A stretch of 64,000 nucleotides of DNA from Verrucomicrobiaceae bacterium (GCA_027486585.1 JAIXOU010000003.1:53535-117534), one strand, 5' to 3'. Numbered from the stretch's first letter, positions 1 to 10,977 are shown. Translations and numbers: made by a program. The notes: generated by a model not told the origin, from the sequence alone.

Positions 1-3000
1 CAGGGTGAGACCATCCGCACTCATCGCGAGACTGCTCCACCCTATGGAGGCGGAACTCGACTGCTCCACCCAGGTATCACCCGCATTCGCAGAGATCCAG
101 ATCTTAGTGTCAACCCCTGCTGCGGCGAGCACGCGGCCATCTGCCGAGGCGGCTACGGCTTTCCAATTGCGCCCAGGGCTAGCCAAGCGGGAGATCCATG
201 ACTTACCCGAGTCGCTAGAGATCCACAGCCCGCCATTCAAGGTGGCCCCGAGGATGACATTGCCATTCTTCGAGTAAGCAAGTGCGGACCAGAACTGAGA
301 GCGGGGGCCTGAGCGCTTCAGCCACGTATCGCCACCGTTCTCCGTGGTGTAGAGTTCGTAGCTGCTGCCAGCCACAGCCTTCATGCCGTCGCCGGAGCAG
401 GCGATGGCTTTCCAGTCCTCCTCGGTCGCCCGCACGGCCCAACCGGTGCCGGCATTGACGAGGATGTTCGTGAACTTCGATCCACCACCGATCAAGTAAA
501 CGCGGGAAGCGGTATCGGAGATAGCGAGCTTTGGCTCGGGACTGCGATCCCCGTTCCAGATGTAACTCATGCCCACTGAGGTCCCGCCATTGCCTGAGCC
601 AATGACATAACTGGAAGACCCACTTGCACCGCCTGCATACAGCACATTGGCATTGTCTGACATGGCGACGGAACTCATCGAGCCACCAAATTCATTGCGG
701 AAGGGGCGTGGGGTGAAGCTGGTGCCGCCGTTGGTGGACGTGAGCATCTTTGCCCCATCACCAATCAAGAGCCTGGTGCCATCATCCGAGCAATCCACCA
801 GTGAGAAGCCTTGGGCGAGCTGCGTCCAACTGCCGCCCGCAGGCAGCACGGTGCCCGGTGGCAGCGTGAAGCTTGGCGGTAAGTTCGGTGCGCCGGTGCC
901 AGTGGCGAAGCTGCTGACCGCGCTGTAGCCAGTGCCTGCGCTATTGGTGGCGTAGGCTTTGAAGGTGTAGTTTGAGGTGGCGGCCAAACCGGTGACCGCT
1001 GCGGTGAAGACACCTGGGGCCATGCCGCCCGCGACGACCTTCGTGACGCCAGAGCCGCCGATGATAGGATTGTTGTTCGCGCTGGTGAGTGCATAGACGA
1101 TGCCGCGCTCAGTGATGGTTGCGCCATTTTCGGCAGTGATGTTGCCACCGAGCGTAGCGGTGGTGGCGAGCACGGCTGTGCGGGTAGCCTCCGGTGCCAG
1201 CAAGGGTGCGCGTGGTGCGCGGGTCACGGCAAGGGTGTAGGTCTTCGTAGCGCTGCCATCGCGTGCGGTGACGAGGAGGGTCACGGTGTTCACGCCAGCG
1301 CCGAGGCGGATCGGGCGACTGATGTTGCCGGAGACGACGGTTTCATTGTTCACGAGGATCCTGGCACCGGCTTCGGTGACGGTGGGCGTGAGGTTTAGCT
1401 CGGTGGCATCCACCGTGGTGGTGTAGTTCTCTGTGGCGGCAGCAAAGGCAGGTGAAAGCGTGCCGAGGCTGAGCGTGAGGGCGCTCAGCGTGGCATCCGC
1501 CGAGAGCGTGCTGAAGATCTCTACATCGCTGTAACTGGTGCCTGCACTGTTCGTGGCATAGCCGCGCAGCGCGTAACGGCTGTTCGCGGTGAGACCCGTG
1601 GCACTGGCGGTGAAGAAATTCCCGAAGACATCGCTGGGAGTGAAGGCCGTGACTCCCGTGCCGCCGATGGTTGGGTTGTTATTCGTGGCGGACAAAGCGA
1701 TGACGATGCCGCGTGCGGTCGCGGCGGCCCCCCCCGTGAATGCGATTCTGCCGCGCACGGTGGTGCTGTTCGCCGTGGTCGCTGCAAACTGCATCCGATC
1801 CAGCGTGGGCAGACCAGCCGCCCTTATCACGGTGATGGTGTAGGTCTTGGTGACGCTAGGGTCCTGCGCGGTGACGCGGACGGTGATCGTGTTGCTGCCC
1901 ACCCCCAAGTATCCGCCGTCCACTTTGATCGTGGCATCGGCTTGAGCTGTGCTGCTGAAGACGTTGACATTACCGACGCTGTTCGCCACACTCGCGGTGT
2001 AGTTCGTGGTCGCTGCCGAGAAAGCGGGTGACAGTGTGCTGGATGACAGGCTCAACGCGCTGAGGTCTGCATTCCGACTCACCGTGGTGAAGCTGGCGAC
2101 GGGCGAGTATGCCGTGCCGATGTTATTCGTGACAAAAGCGCGGAAGCTGTAAGCACTGCCATGAGCCAAACCACTGACGTTCGCGGTGAAGCTAGCGCTA
2201 ACCTGCGTGACACCACTGCCACCGATCTGTGGGTCGGCATTGGCACTGGTCAGTGCATAGACGAAGCCGCTTGCACTGATGCTGGCCCCGCCATTGCTGG
2301 CCAGGCGTCCGTTCAGGGTCGCGCTCAGGCTGCCCACGTTCGTCGCGCTGGAAAGGCCGAGCAGAGGCAGGCTGGCTGGCAGCTCAAACGCGCCGATGTC
2401 TGGCGTGCTCAGGATGGCTTGGCCGCGCTGATCGCTGGTGATGCTGCTGCCCACAGCAGCATTGATCGCAGGGCTGCCAGCTTGCAGTCCCATGGTGCGT
2501 GTCGTCCCGCCATTTGCGGCAAGACCGGTGAGCAAGGGATCACTGGCGAGGAGGATGCCGAGGCCACTCACATTGAAGTTTAAAGACACCATGGGCACGA
2601 TGCTGGCCCCCAAACGAGTGATGGAGGCTTGATCGTTGTGGATGTCGAAGCCCTGAGCAGCGCTGTTGCCAGCGACGATGCTGTTCTCCAGGGTCATGGC
2701 TTTGTTCAAGCGTATGCCGCCGCCGAGGGTCGTCGCACTGTTTCCAGCGAGGGTGCTGTGCCGCACCATGAGCGCGCCATCATTAAAGATCGCACCGCCG
2801 CTGCTGGCACTGTTGGAAGCTAAGGTGGACTGCGTGACGGTGAGCGTGCCGTTGTCATTGTAGATCGCACCGCCAAGGACACCGGTGTTGTTGTTCAGCG
2901 TGCAGCGCTCCACGTTCAGCGTACCAGAGCTAAAGATGGCACCGCCAGACAGGTCTCCACCTGCATTTTGAATCGTCAGGCCCCGCAAAGTGAGCGTGCC

Positions 3001-6000
3001 ACTACGCAGGTAGAACACACGGCAGCTCAAACGAAAGTCCGCACGACTGAGCGTGAGGCCATTGCCCTCCAAGGTGACGCCGCCAAGATCATCAATGACG
3101 AAGGCACTGTCATCGTCCGTGCCTGCAACGACGGCTGGATTTAAGCGCAAGGTCTGCGTGGCCAGTGCTGGGGCAAAGGTGATGACATTTGGCCCAGCGC
3201 AGTCGGCTGCGGCACGCAGGGCTTCACTCAGTGAGCCGGTGCCTGTGGCTGCGGTACTGGTGACGCCGAGATCGACATAGCGGAAGGCATTCCGCGCGGT
3301 GCCACTGCCGATGCTGGTGGTGACCACGATGTCCTTCCCGCCCAGCGTGCCAGCTGGCAGGGTGGCCGTGACCGAGGTGTCATCCAGCACGGTGATGTTC
3401 GTGGCAGGGACACCGCCAATGGTGATGGCTGTGGCTCCTGTGAAGTAGCGCCCACGCAGGCCAATGCTGCCACCGCCCGCAATCAAGCTAGCCACTGGCT
3501 GCACACCCGTAATCTCTGGCCGCGTGATGAGCAGGGTCTTGAAGGTAAGCACCGAGCTATAAGCTGTGCCCACGCCATTGGTCGCATAGGCTTTTACCGT
3601 GTAGTCGCTGTTTTCGACAAGATCCGTGAGGTCAGCCGTGAAGCTGCTGCTGCTAGAGATGAACCGGGTCACGTTCGTGCCGCCGAGGATCGGGTCTGCA
3701 TTCGCTGAAGTCAGCGCAAACACAAAGCCGCGCTCTGTGACCGCACTGCCGCCATCCGCCGTTTGCGTGGCGGTGAGGCTGGCCGTGATCGCGCTGATGT
3801 TGGAGAGACCAAGCTGCGTCACCGTGGCTAGGATCGGCGTGCGGGTGACGACGATGCTGTAAGGCTTTGTTCGCGTGCCGGAGGCGTTGCTGACCGTAAC
3901 GACTAGGGTGTTGGGACCATAGGCGAGTGGCAACGCAGTACTGGTGGTACCGGAAGCGAGGCTGCTGCCATTCACGCTGAGCCTCATCGCTGCGTCGGCG
4001 AGGGTCGGTGTGAGGGTGACGCTGGTGACGGTGTCCGCCACGCTGGCCGTGTAGCTCGTGGTGGCCGCAACAAAGGCTGGCGCGAGTGTTCCCGTGGAGA
4101 TCGTGAGTGAGGCGAGATCCAGATTGGGCGCTGCCGTGAGAGTGAAGGTAAAGGTCTGTGCCGCGCTGCTGTTCACGCCGCCTTCCGCCGTGCCGCCATT
4201 GTCCTGGGCGATGATGCTGACCGTCGCCGTGCCAGTGCCACTTGCCGCAGGCGTATAAGTGAGCGAACCATTCGCCGCGATGCTGGGCTGCACACTGAAA
4301 AGCGCATTATTGGTGTTCGTGACGTTGAAGCTGACCGTTTGTGTGGCCTCACTGGCGCGGGTGCCTGGGGAGATATTCCTCACAAAGTTGGGCACCGTTT
4401 GCTGCGGATCACCCGCGGCGGCGGTCTGGGTGGAGGAGCTGCTGGCTTCACTGGTATGCAGCACCTCAGTCATGGCTGCGAGGCTGGTGCCGTTTCCTGA
4501 GAGGCGGAGCTGGCTGGCGATGCCAATGGGCCGTGCTGCGGTTTGCACCCAGGTCACGCCGCTATCACTGCTGGTATAGACGAGGCCTTCTTTATCCAGG
4601 CAAGCCGCGCGGGTGCCATCGCTGGAGCAAGTCACACTGTTGATGCCGGTATTTGGCCCCACTCGGGTGAAGGAGGTGCCGCTCGTGGTGGAGAGAAAGA
4701 TTTGGCCCGTGGCGCCTTCATTCACCGCGCAGAGGATCAGGTTGCCATTCGCACTCATAGCGAGGTCGCGCATCCCTGGGTGAGCAAAGTTGGTGGAGGT
4801 CCATGAGGTACCGCCATTGCTGCTGACCTGTAACCTGCCACCTGTGACAAAGCCTGCGAGTCGGTTCCCATCTGCCGAGGAAGCGAGATTCAACGAACGT
4901 GGCAGCGTGCGTGTGGTCCATGCTAGCCCCTGATTCGTGGAGGTGTAGCTGACGCCACCAAAGCTATGGTTCGAGGTAAAGAGTCTCAGGCCCGTACTGT
5001 CACAAGTGATGGCACCCCAGTCGCCAATCGGTACGCCCGTGCGCTCGGTCCATGTCAAACCGCTATTGCCACTGATCCATATTCTACCACCCACGGCGGT
5101 AGCCGCCAGCCGCGTGCCATCGGCCGAGCTACAAATGCCACTCCATGAGCGAGTGCCTGCCGAAGTGCGCTCTGTCCAGCTCACCCCGCCATCCACACTG
5201 GTCCAAATGCTGCCGCCGTTTGCGCAGGCAGCGATGCGCTGGCCGTCTGCGGATAAAGCAATGCCGCGCCAGACGCGGTTCGCATCATTCAACCGCTGCG
5301 TCCAGGTGGCTCCCAGCACACTGCCGCTGGCGGTCGGGATGACGAAGCTCGGCGCGGTATTTGGGAAGTCCGCGCGGGTGACGGTAATGGCGTAATTCCG
5401 CGTGACACTCGTGTCCTGTGCCGTGACCAGCACGTTGATCACGTTCGCGCCGATGTTCAGGGTCACGGGCTGGTTGCTGCCGTTCACAGTCACGGTCGCA
5501 TCGGCTTGTGCCACGGTCGGGGTGACTGTGAGGCTCGTCGTCGCGTTTGGCACGGCAACCGTGTAGGTCGTCTGCGCAGCGGAGAAGGCTGGCGTGAGTG
5601 TGCCTGTGGACACGGTGAGTGCCGAGAGATCAGCAATGATCGAAGCCTGGCGCGTGGCGAGGATTTGATAGTCCTTCATGCTGCCATCCTGCGCGGTAAC
5701 GCGCACCAAGATGGCATTTTCTCCGACATTCAGCTCCAACGGCGCGGAGGCCGTGCCAGAAGTCACAGGCGCGAAACCACTCGTGTTCACCCGCACCTGA
5801 ATCGTGGCCAGCGGATGAGTGCGCGTCGGCGTCAGAGTCATGCTGGTCGTGCTATGCAGCAGCGTCATCGTGTAAGCAGTCGTGCCCGTGGCAAAGGCAG
5901 GGCTAAGTATGCCGCTGGAGGTCGCAAGCGTGGTGAGATCCGCGTTATTACTCGGCGTGATGAAGGTGCCAGTGCTGCTATAGCTGGTGCCGCCGCTATT

Positions 6001-9000
6001 GGTCGCATACGCCTTGAAGGTGTAGGCGGTACCACCCGTAAGTCCCGTGGCATTTGCATTGAAAGCTCCCGAGCTGAGGCCAGAGGCGACGAACCTCAGC
6101 ACGCCAGGTCCACCGACGAAGGGATTCGGATTCGTCAAGGTGGAAGACACAACCACGCCGCGCTCGCTGAGTGCGCCCTGGCTGGCGACGGTACCGCCCA
6201 GGGTGATCGTGGTGGCCAGAGGCACGCCCCTCACCGGTTCTGTGACACTCGGTGGGTCGGTATCACTGCCCACGCCCGTGAGTGCGATGTTGATAGTGCC
6301 TTCATCACTATCATTGTTCACGATGCGCAGTGTGGTGGCTCGATCACCCGTTCCGCCGGGGTTAAAAACAACGGTAAACGTGGTGCTGCCTAGTCCAGGC
6401 ACAGTGCTCAACATGCCACTCGTGCTGACCACGTATTCGGCGGCTTTGTCTCCCGTCGTGATGACGCTGCTGATGGTCAGCGCACCGTTGCCTTGGTTCT
6501 GAATGGTGAACGTGCGCGGTGAACCGGCCACACCCATACGTTGCAAACCAAAGTCCTGTGCGCTGCTCGGCGTGACGTTGATCTCTGGCGGCTGCACCGT
6601 GGTGTTAAAAGTGCCGACGCTGCTGTAACTGGTGCCCTGACTATTAGTCGCATACGCCTTGAAGCTGTAGGCGCTGCCTGCGCTGAGGCCAGTGACGTTT
6701 TGCGTGAACACGCCCGTGCTGGTGCCGCTGGCCACGGTCTTCGTCACGCCACTGCCGCTAATGAGCGGGTCGTTGTTCGCGCTGGTGAGGGAGTAAACCA
6801 CACCGCGCTCTGTGAGAGCTGCCGCACCATTGCTGGTCACGTTACCACCGAGCGTGGCGATGGTGAAACTGACCGCACTGCTGGTCGGCGTGGTAACGGT
6901 GGGCCTGTTGATTTGGCTTTCAAAAGCGCCGATGTCTGCGCCCTCAAAGATGGGAGAGCCGCGCTGATCACTGGTGATACTGCTGCCGACAGCGGCATTG
7001 ATCGCTGGGCTACCTGCCAGCAGTGGGAAGGTCTTCGTGGGTCCACCATGGGTGCTAAAGGTGCCGAGCAGGGGATCACTGGCGATGATGCTGCCGCTTC
7101 CTGCAAGGCCGGAGTTCGTGTGCAGGTTGGGGATGATGTTGGCACCGACGCGGGTGAGAGTGGGGCCATTGAGGATGTTAAGGCCAGCGTTAGCCATGTT
7201 GCCTGCCACGATGCTGTTTTCCAGGGTCATGCCGGTTTGCATAAAGATGCCACCACCTGCATTGGCCGTGTTTCCCGCGATGGTACAATGCCGCACGGTA
7301 AGGGTGCCGTTGTTATGAATGCCAGCCCCATTGCCCGCCACGTTGCCGGTGAGGGTACACTGCACTAGGGTGGCTGTGCTGTAGTTGTAAATGGCACCAC
7401 CTTCCTGGCCAGCGGCGCTGTTGTTGTTCAGTGTGCATCTCTCCAGGGTGATCGTGGCGCTGCTAAAGATGCCGCCGCCGGGCATGGCACCACCGGCATT
7501 GGCGATGGTGAGGTTTCTCAAGGTCAGCGAGCCGGTGCGCGCATAGAAAATACGGGTGTTGGTCAGGTTCGTCGTCAGCGTGAGACCGTTGGCTAGGCTG
7601 CTAGCATCCAGAATCACGCCCCCAGTGTCATCGGTGACGAAACCACTGCCCACAACTATGGGCGTCGTGGTGAGGGTGATCGTCTGTCCCGAAATGCCAG
7701 CAGCAAAGGTAATGGTGTTCGCGCCTGACAAAGTTTGCGCATCGCTGAGTGCCTCGCGCAAGGTGCCGCTGCCCGTATCTGCCGTGCTGGTGACGATGAG
7801 GTCGGTGTAGCGGTAGCCATTGGTCAGGGTGGCACTGCCGTTCGCATTCGTGACCACGATGTTCTTTGTTCCCACGCTGCCTAAGGGTGCGGTGCAGGTG
7901 ATGGTGGTGCTGTTGACCACTACAACGTTGGTGGCAGCGACACCGCCGATGGTCACGGTCGGTGTACCCGAGAAATCCGTTCCAGTGAGTGTGACCGCGC
8001 CACCCGCAGGCAAGGACAGATTTGGCTGCACAGTGGTGATACTCGGCGGTGCAGGCACGGTGCGGATACTGAGGTTCGCGGCGCTGACGCTGGCGGTGAA
8101 GGCATTATTAATGAAGTCCGTAAAACGAAGCTTCCAGGTGCCGTTCGGTGCTTTGCTGCCAAAGCTGGTGCGGAAAGAACGGGCTGTGTTGGAATACTCA
8201 GGCCGGTAGTTTCCCGCTGCTGCACTGCCACTCGGCGTGCTGGCCACCACGTTGCTGAGTAGCGTGGAGTAAGCATCGTTAAAGACATAGGGACCCGCGA
8301 TGTCGGTATCATCCACGACATGGGCGCGGAAGACATCACAGAGCGTGTTGTCCGGCGCGATGAGTTCGACAGACAACTCATGCGCATTTCCTTGTGCGGG
8401 GCTAAGCGTCCAGTCAAGGGTGACATCACTCACGACGCCCGTTTTGCCAGTCACGGTAAAGGTCACTTCACGCGGAGAGGCACTGGAGATAGCCCCAAGA
8501 TTGGCCCCAGGGAACTCGCTAGCATAGAACTGGATGTCGCTGATGCCCGTGTTGCCTGATCCTCCCGTGACATCGTAGCGCACGTAGCGCGCGGTGATGG
8601 GGGCGGCGAAGTTGTCCGAGGCGGTCCAGGACGAGGCTTTGCTGTAGCTGCGAGTGGCCACGGGCGAGGACATGTCCGCGTTGTTGGAGAAGATCAGGTC
8701 AAAGCTTGTCGCGCGCTCCGCATCAAAGAGGCGATCAAACATGTCGAAGCCCGTGATCGCCCGCTGACTGCCGAGGTCGAAGTCCACATACGCATTCGCG
8801 TTCTGGCCCAGGCTGGCATACTCCACGCCCGCCACCATCCCAATGCCTGCGATGCCATTCGCGGCATTCGCTGCCGCATATTGCGAGCTGAATGGGGTGG
8901 CCGAGCCGATCACCGTCACGCCTGTGATTGGCACCGTGGCCGCATTCGTGCTCAGGAAGCTGATCTCCGTGGTGCCCACCAGCGAAGGCGAGCCGACCAC

Positions 9001-9423
9001 TGCCAGCACCTCCCAGCGCACCCTTTGCGCTGTCACGGCCCTGAAGCGCTGAATGAAGCCCTGTCCCTGTGACCCCGTCTGTGCTTGGGTAAAGCTAATG
9101 ACTGTGTCCGTCGCCGCATTAAAGCCCGCCGTGCCATCCGTATCAAAGATCAGCCGATTCGCGCCGATACTGCGTTGAGCCAGATTAAGCGTCACATTCA
9201 CAAAGCCATCCACCGTCCGCGCTGAGCCGAAGTCGAACTCCAGAAAAGTATTCGTGCCCTGCTCAGAAAGGAACTCAGACAGCCCTTGGCCCACCGCATT
9301 GCTGCCCACATAAATACCCTGGAAGCCGGGAGAGGAACTCGTCACCGTGGGCGCCGGCAGCACTGTGGCAGAAAGTGGCAAGACGAAAGCCAGCGTGAGC
9401 GCGAAGTGGATGAGCTTTTGCAT
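1..9423 (-). CDS. Giant modular secreted protein, C-terminus beyond window
   Basis: The frame is open from the ATG at 9423 to the window edge, about 3141 codons, so the gene is partial. Residues 1-24 are a signal peptide. Then, by approximate residue: two discoidin-like jelly rolls (30-300), a P-domain-like region (310-450), an IPT/TIG domain (460-540), and a CSLREA-like strand leading into a right-handed beta-helix ending GSPAINAAVGSS..DQRG (540-835, choice-of-anchor Q). FN3-like and choice-of-anchor D modules follow, then cadherin-like (PF12733) sandwiches, a BNR/YCF48-like block with repeated SADG and TWT motifs (1360-1660), a second IPT/beta-helix/FN3 block (1975-2440), more cadherin/FN3 pairs, and a second BNR-like block at the edge. 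It is probably a cell-surface or secreted adhesin-like protein. The function is not known. Anchoring or autotransporter signals would lie outside the window. Confidence 0.9.
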   Translation of the reverse strand, partial: MQKLIHFALTLAFVLPLSATVLPAPTVTSSSPGFQGIYVGSNAVGQGLSEFLSEQGTNTFLEFDFGSARTVDGFVNVTLNLAQRSIGANRLIFDTDGTAGFNAATDTVISFTQAQTGSQGQGFIQRFRAVTAQRVRWEVLAVVGSPSLVGTTEISFLSTNAATVPITGVTVIGSATPFSSQYAAANAANGIAGIGMVAGVEYASLGQNANAYVDFDLGSQRAITGFDMFDRLFDAERATSFDLIFSNNADMSSPVATRSYSKASSWTASDNFAAPITARYVRYDVTGGSGNTGISDIQFYASEFPGANLGAISSASPREVTFTVTGKTGVVSDVTLDWTLSPAQGNAHELSVELIAPDNTLCDVFRAHVVDDTDIAGPYVFNDAYSTLLSNVVASTPSGSAAAGNYRPEYSNTARSFRTSFGSKAPNGTWKLRFTDFINNAFTASVSAANLSIRTVPAPPSITTVQPNLSLPAGGAVTLTGTDFSGTPTVTIGGVAATNVVVVNSTTITCTAPLGSVGTKNIVVTNANGSATLTNGYRYTDLIVTSTADTGSGTLREALSDAQTLSGANTITFAAGISGQTITLTTTPIVVGSGFVTDDTGGVILDASSLANGLTLTTNLTNTRIFYARTGSLTLRNLTIANAGGAMPGGGIFSSATITLERCTLNNNSAAGQEGGAIYNYSTATLVQCTLTGNVAGNGAGIHNNGTLTVRHCTIAGNTANAGGGIFMQTGMTLENSIVAGNMANAGLNILNGPTLTRVGANIIPNLHTNSGLAGSGSIIASDPLLGTFSTHGGPTKTFPLLAGSPAINAAVGSSITSDQRGSPIFEGADIGAFESQINRPTVTTPTSSAVSFTIATLGGNVTSNGAAALTERGVVYSLTSANNDPLISGSGVTKTVASGTSTGVFTQNVTGLSAGSAYSFKAYATNSQGTSYSSVGTFNTTVQPPEINVTPSSAQDFGLQRMGVAGSPRTFTIQNQGNGALTISSVITTGDKAAEYVVSTSGMLSTVPGLGSTTFTVVFNPGGTGDRATTLRIVNNDSDEGTINIALTGVGSDTDPPSVTEPVRGVPLATTITLGGTVASQGALSERGVVVSSTLTNPNPFVGGPGVLRFVASGLSSGAFNANATGLTGGTAYTFKAYATNSGGTSYSSTGTFITPSNNADLTTLATSSGILSPAFATGTTAYTMTLLHSTTSMTLTPTRTHPLATIQVRVNTSGFAPVTSGTASAPLELNVGENAILVRVTAQDGSMKDYQILATRQASIIADLSALTVSTGTLTPAFSAAQTTYTVAVPNATTSLTVTPTVAQADATVTVNGSNQPVTLNIGANVINVLVTAQDTSVTRNYAITVTRADFPNTAPSFVIPTASGSVLGATWTQRLNDANRVWRGIALSADGQRIAACANGGSIWTSVDGGVSWTERTSAGTRSWSGICSSADGTRLAATAVGGRIWISGNSGLTWTERTGVPIGDWGAITCDSTGLRLFTSNHSFGGVSYTSTNQGLAWTTRTLPRSLNLASSADGNRLAGFVTGGRLQVSSNGGTSWTSTNFAHPGMRDLAMSANGNLILCAVNEGATGQIFLSTTSGTSFTRVGPNTGINSVTCSSDGTRAACLDKEGLVYTSSDSGVTWVQTAARPIGIASQLRLSGNGTSLAAMTEVLHTSEASSSSTQTAAAGDPQQTVPNFVRNISPGTRASEATQTVSFNVTNTNNALFSVQPSIAANGSLTYTPAASGTGTATVSIIAQDNGGTAEGGVNSSAAQTFTFTLTAAPNLDLASLTISTGTLAPAFVAATTSYTASVADTVTSVTLTPTLADAAMRLSVNGSSLASGTTSTALPLAYGPNTLVVTVSNASGTRTKPYSIVVTRTPILATVTQLGLSNISAITASLTATQTADGGSAVTERGFVFALTSANADPILGGTNVTRFISSSSSFTADLTDLVENSDYTVKAYATNGVGTAYSSVLTFKTLLITRPEITGVQPVASLIAGGGSIGLRGRYFTGATAITIGGVPATNITVLDDTSVTATLPAGTLGGKDIVVTTSIGSGTARNAFRYVDLGVTSTAATGTGSLSEALRAAADCAGPNVITFAPALATQTLRLNPAVVAGTDDDSAFVIDDLGGVTLEGNGLTLSRADFRLSCRVFYLRSGTLTLRGLTIQNAGGDLSGGAIFSSGTLNVERCTLNNNTGVLGGAIYNDNGTLTVTQSTLASNSASSGGAIFNDGALMVRHSTLAGNSATTLGGGIRLNKAMTLENSIVAGNSAAQGFDIHNDQASITRLGASIVPMVSLNFNVSGLGILLASDPLLTGLAANGGTTRTMGLQAGSPAINAAVGSSITSDQRGQAILSTPDIGAFELPASLPLLGLSSATNVGSLSATLNGRLASNGGASISASGFVYALTSANADPQIGGSGVTQVSASFTANVSGLAHGSAYSFRAFVTNNIGTAYSPVASFTTVSRNADLSALSLSSSTLSPAFSAATTNYTASVANSVGNVNVFSSTAQADATIKVDGGYLGVGSNTITVRVTAQDPSVTKTYTITVIRAAGLPTLDRMQFAATTANSTTVRGRIAFTGGAAATARGIVIALSATNNNPTIGGTGVTAFTPSDVFGNFFTASATGLTANSRYALRGYATNSAGTSYSDVEIFSTLSADATLSALTLSLGTLSPAFAAATENYTTTVDATELNLTPTVTEAGARILVNNETVVSGNISRPIRLGAGVNTVTLLVTARDGSATKTYTLAVTRAPRAPLLAPEATRTAVLATTATLGGNITAENGATITERGIVYALTSANNNPIIGGSGVTKVVAGGMAPGVFTAAVTGLAATSNYTFKAYATNSAGTGYSAVSSFATGTGAPNLPPSFTLPPGTVLPAGGSWTQLAQGFSLVDCSDDGTRLLIGDGAKMLTSTNGGTSFTPRPFRNEFGGSMSSVAMSDNANVLYAGGASGSSSYVIGSGNGGTSVGMSYIWNGDRSPEPKLAISDTASRVYLIGGGSKFTNILVNAGTGWAVRATEEDWKAIACSGDGMKAVAGSSYELYTTENGGDTWLKRSGPRSQFWSALAYSKNGNVILGATLNGGLWISSDSGKSWISRLASPGRNWKAVAASADGRVLAAAGVDTKIWISANAGDTWVEQSSSASIGWSSLAMSADGLTL

Positions 9424-9774
9424 AGTTTTTAAGTGAAACGTTAATCAAGAAAACAGACAGCTTACTCGTGAGCATTTTTGCTAATTATAGAAGATGCTCA
9501 ATTCTTAGTAGCGGGTTAAGAAGGCACTTCCCTTTGTTTCATGTAACGTCAATCAGAATAATGTTAATTAATTGACCTAACCCTTAACCCTTGATTTTGA
9601 AATTCTAGAAATTATTCTTGTTATAATTCCGTCTTCAAACAAACGCTCATACTAATCTGCATAAAAGCGACGACCATGAAGGAGTGAAGCGCATCTATAG
9701 ATGGCTAGAGGTCGATTTCGTGCTCGAGATAGAACACGAATAAATCGCTCATTGAGGCATTATCAATGGCAAGG
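9424..9774. other. AT-rich intergenic region between giant gene and aroC
   Basis: No convincing gene is seen. The region is clearly richer in A+T than its neighbours. On the minus strand, upstream of the giant gene, a TATAAT lies inside a perfect 7-base inverted repeat (TGAGCAT and ATGCTCA, about 9471-9502), but no good -35 box precedes it. Near the aroC end there is a perfect palindrome ATCTATAGAT (9693-9702) and a hairpin (9713-9725 pairing with 9732-9747) without a T run. A short direct repeat of CCTTAACCC-like sequence lies near 9577-9592. Confidence 0.5.
9713..9747 (-). terminator. Hairpin downstream of aroC, possible terminator
   Basis: CGATTTCGTGCTC (9713-9725) pairs with GAACACGAATAAATCG (9732-9747), with one wobble and a small bulge. 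It lies 28 bases after the aroC stop on the minus strand. No T tract follows, so a Rho-independent terminator is only possible. It may instead be a stabilising 3' hairpin. Confidence 0.3.
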
Positions 9775-10872
9775 CTAAATCGCAGTGTCAGGAGCCAGAG
9801 CACGCTGACGCAAAAAATGATCAGCAACGATCAAATGAACCATGGCCTCAATCATCGGCACAGCACGAGGTAAGACGCAGGCGTCGTGACGTCCACGAGC
9901 TGAAAGTGTGGTATCTTCTCCTGTATTCGTGACGGTCTTTTGCTCTCGCAAGACAGTGGCTGTCGGTTTAAAAGCGACACGGAAGACGATTTCTTCGCCA
10001 TTGCTGATGCCGCCCTGAATGCCACCACTGCGATTGCTGCGAGTGCGCACCTGTTGACCATCCATGTAAAACTCGTCGTTGTGCTCTAGACCGGTCATCA
10101 GCGTGCCTGCAAAGCCACTGCCGATTTCAAAGCCTTTCGTTGCTGGCAGACTCATCATGGCTTTGGCGAGATCTGCTTCAAGTTTATCAAAAACAGGTTC
10201 TCCTAGACCTGCGGGTACACCACGGACGACACATTCAATGACGCCACCAACGCTGTTCCCTTCACTCCGGACTTGTTCGATCAAGGAAATCATGCGCTCG
10301 GCTGCTTCGGCGTCACAGGTGCGAACGATATTGGACTCGATAATCTCCGAGGTCAGATCAGATCCAGAAGGCACAACAGCTTGAATATCCTTGATGGTCT
10401 TAACATAAGCTAAGCATTCATAGCCTTTTAAACTGTGCTGAAGGACCTTTCGGGCGATGGCCCCTGCTGCGACACGGCCAATGGTCTCACGAGCGCTAGA
10501 ACGGCCTCCGCCAGAGACCGCACGAATGCCGTATTTAGCATCGTAAGTGTAATCGGCATGACTCGGGCGATAAGCCTGCGCCATTTCTGTGTAAGCAGAG
10601 GGGCGCTGATCCGTGTTGCGAACAAAAATGCCAATGGGCGTACCAAGCGTCTGACCATCAAGCACCCCAGATAGAATTTCAGCTTTATCGTCCTCCTTGC
10701 GTGGCGTCACAATCTTACTCTGACCAGGACGACGGCGATCTAGCTCATGCTGGATGTCTTCAGTCGTCAGAGCAATGCATGGCGGGCAGCCGTCTATCAC
10801 TACACCGACGCCGGGGCCATGGGATTCGCCCCAAGTGCTGATGCGGAAGAGTGTGCCGAGGCTGCTAGACAT
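9775..10872 (-). CDS. aroC: Chorismate synthase
   Basis: It converts 5-enolpyruvylshikimate-3-phosphate to chorismate, the last step of the shikimate pathway, using reduced FMN. The N-terminus [16 protein letters not shown] is the family signature, and a second is seen in [16 protein letters not shown]. Near the C-terminus, [18 protein letters not shown] is also characteristic. The start is placed at the ATG at 10872 (365 residues, the usual length), because the 15 extra residues from the upstream ATG at 10917 are not family-like. Neither start has a Shine-Dalgarno sequence. Chorismate made here would feed PabB, encoded at 27.8-29.1 kb. Confidence 0.97.
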   Translation of the reverse strand: MSSSLGTLFRISTWGESHGPGVGVVIDGCPPCIALTTEDIQHELDRRRPGQSKIVTPRKEDDKAEILSGVLDGQTLGTPIGIFVRNTDQRPSAYTEMAQAYRPSHADYTYDAKYGIRAVSGGGRSSARETIGRVAAGAIARKVLQHSLKGYECLAYVKTIKDIQAVVPSGSDLTSEIIESNIVRTCDAEAAERMISLIEQVRSEGNSVGGVIECVVRGVPAGLGEPVFDKLEADLAKAMMSLPATKGFEIGSGFAGTLMTGLEHNDEFYMDGQQVRTRSNRSGGIQGGISNGEEIVFRVAFKPTATVLREQKTVTNTGEDTTLSARGRHDACVLPRAVPMIEAMVHLIVADHFLRQRALAPDTAI

Positions 10873-10977
10873 AGGATGGATAAGATGAACGGCGTCTGAA
10901 GATGTGCAAACGTTCAACGCAGGGATTGGGTTGTTACGCTTTTACCCACTCTCTATGATTGGAGAATGATTAAAGCT

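Noticed and set aside
5506..6393. Plus-strand open frame of 295 codons
   Set aside because: It lies fully opposite the giant minus-strand gene, whose modules are recognisable. The product is Arg/His-rich without a family pattern and is a shadow.
6541..7368. Plus-strand open frame of 275 codons
   Set aside because: Opposite the first beta-helix of the giant gene. Length comes from the low stop density of GC-rich repeats.
9577..9592. Telomere-like CCTTAACCC repeat
   Set aside because: Only two copies, AT-rich surroundings, no sign of a chromosome end.
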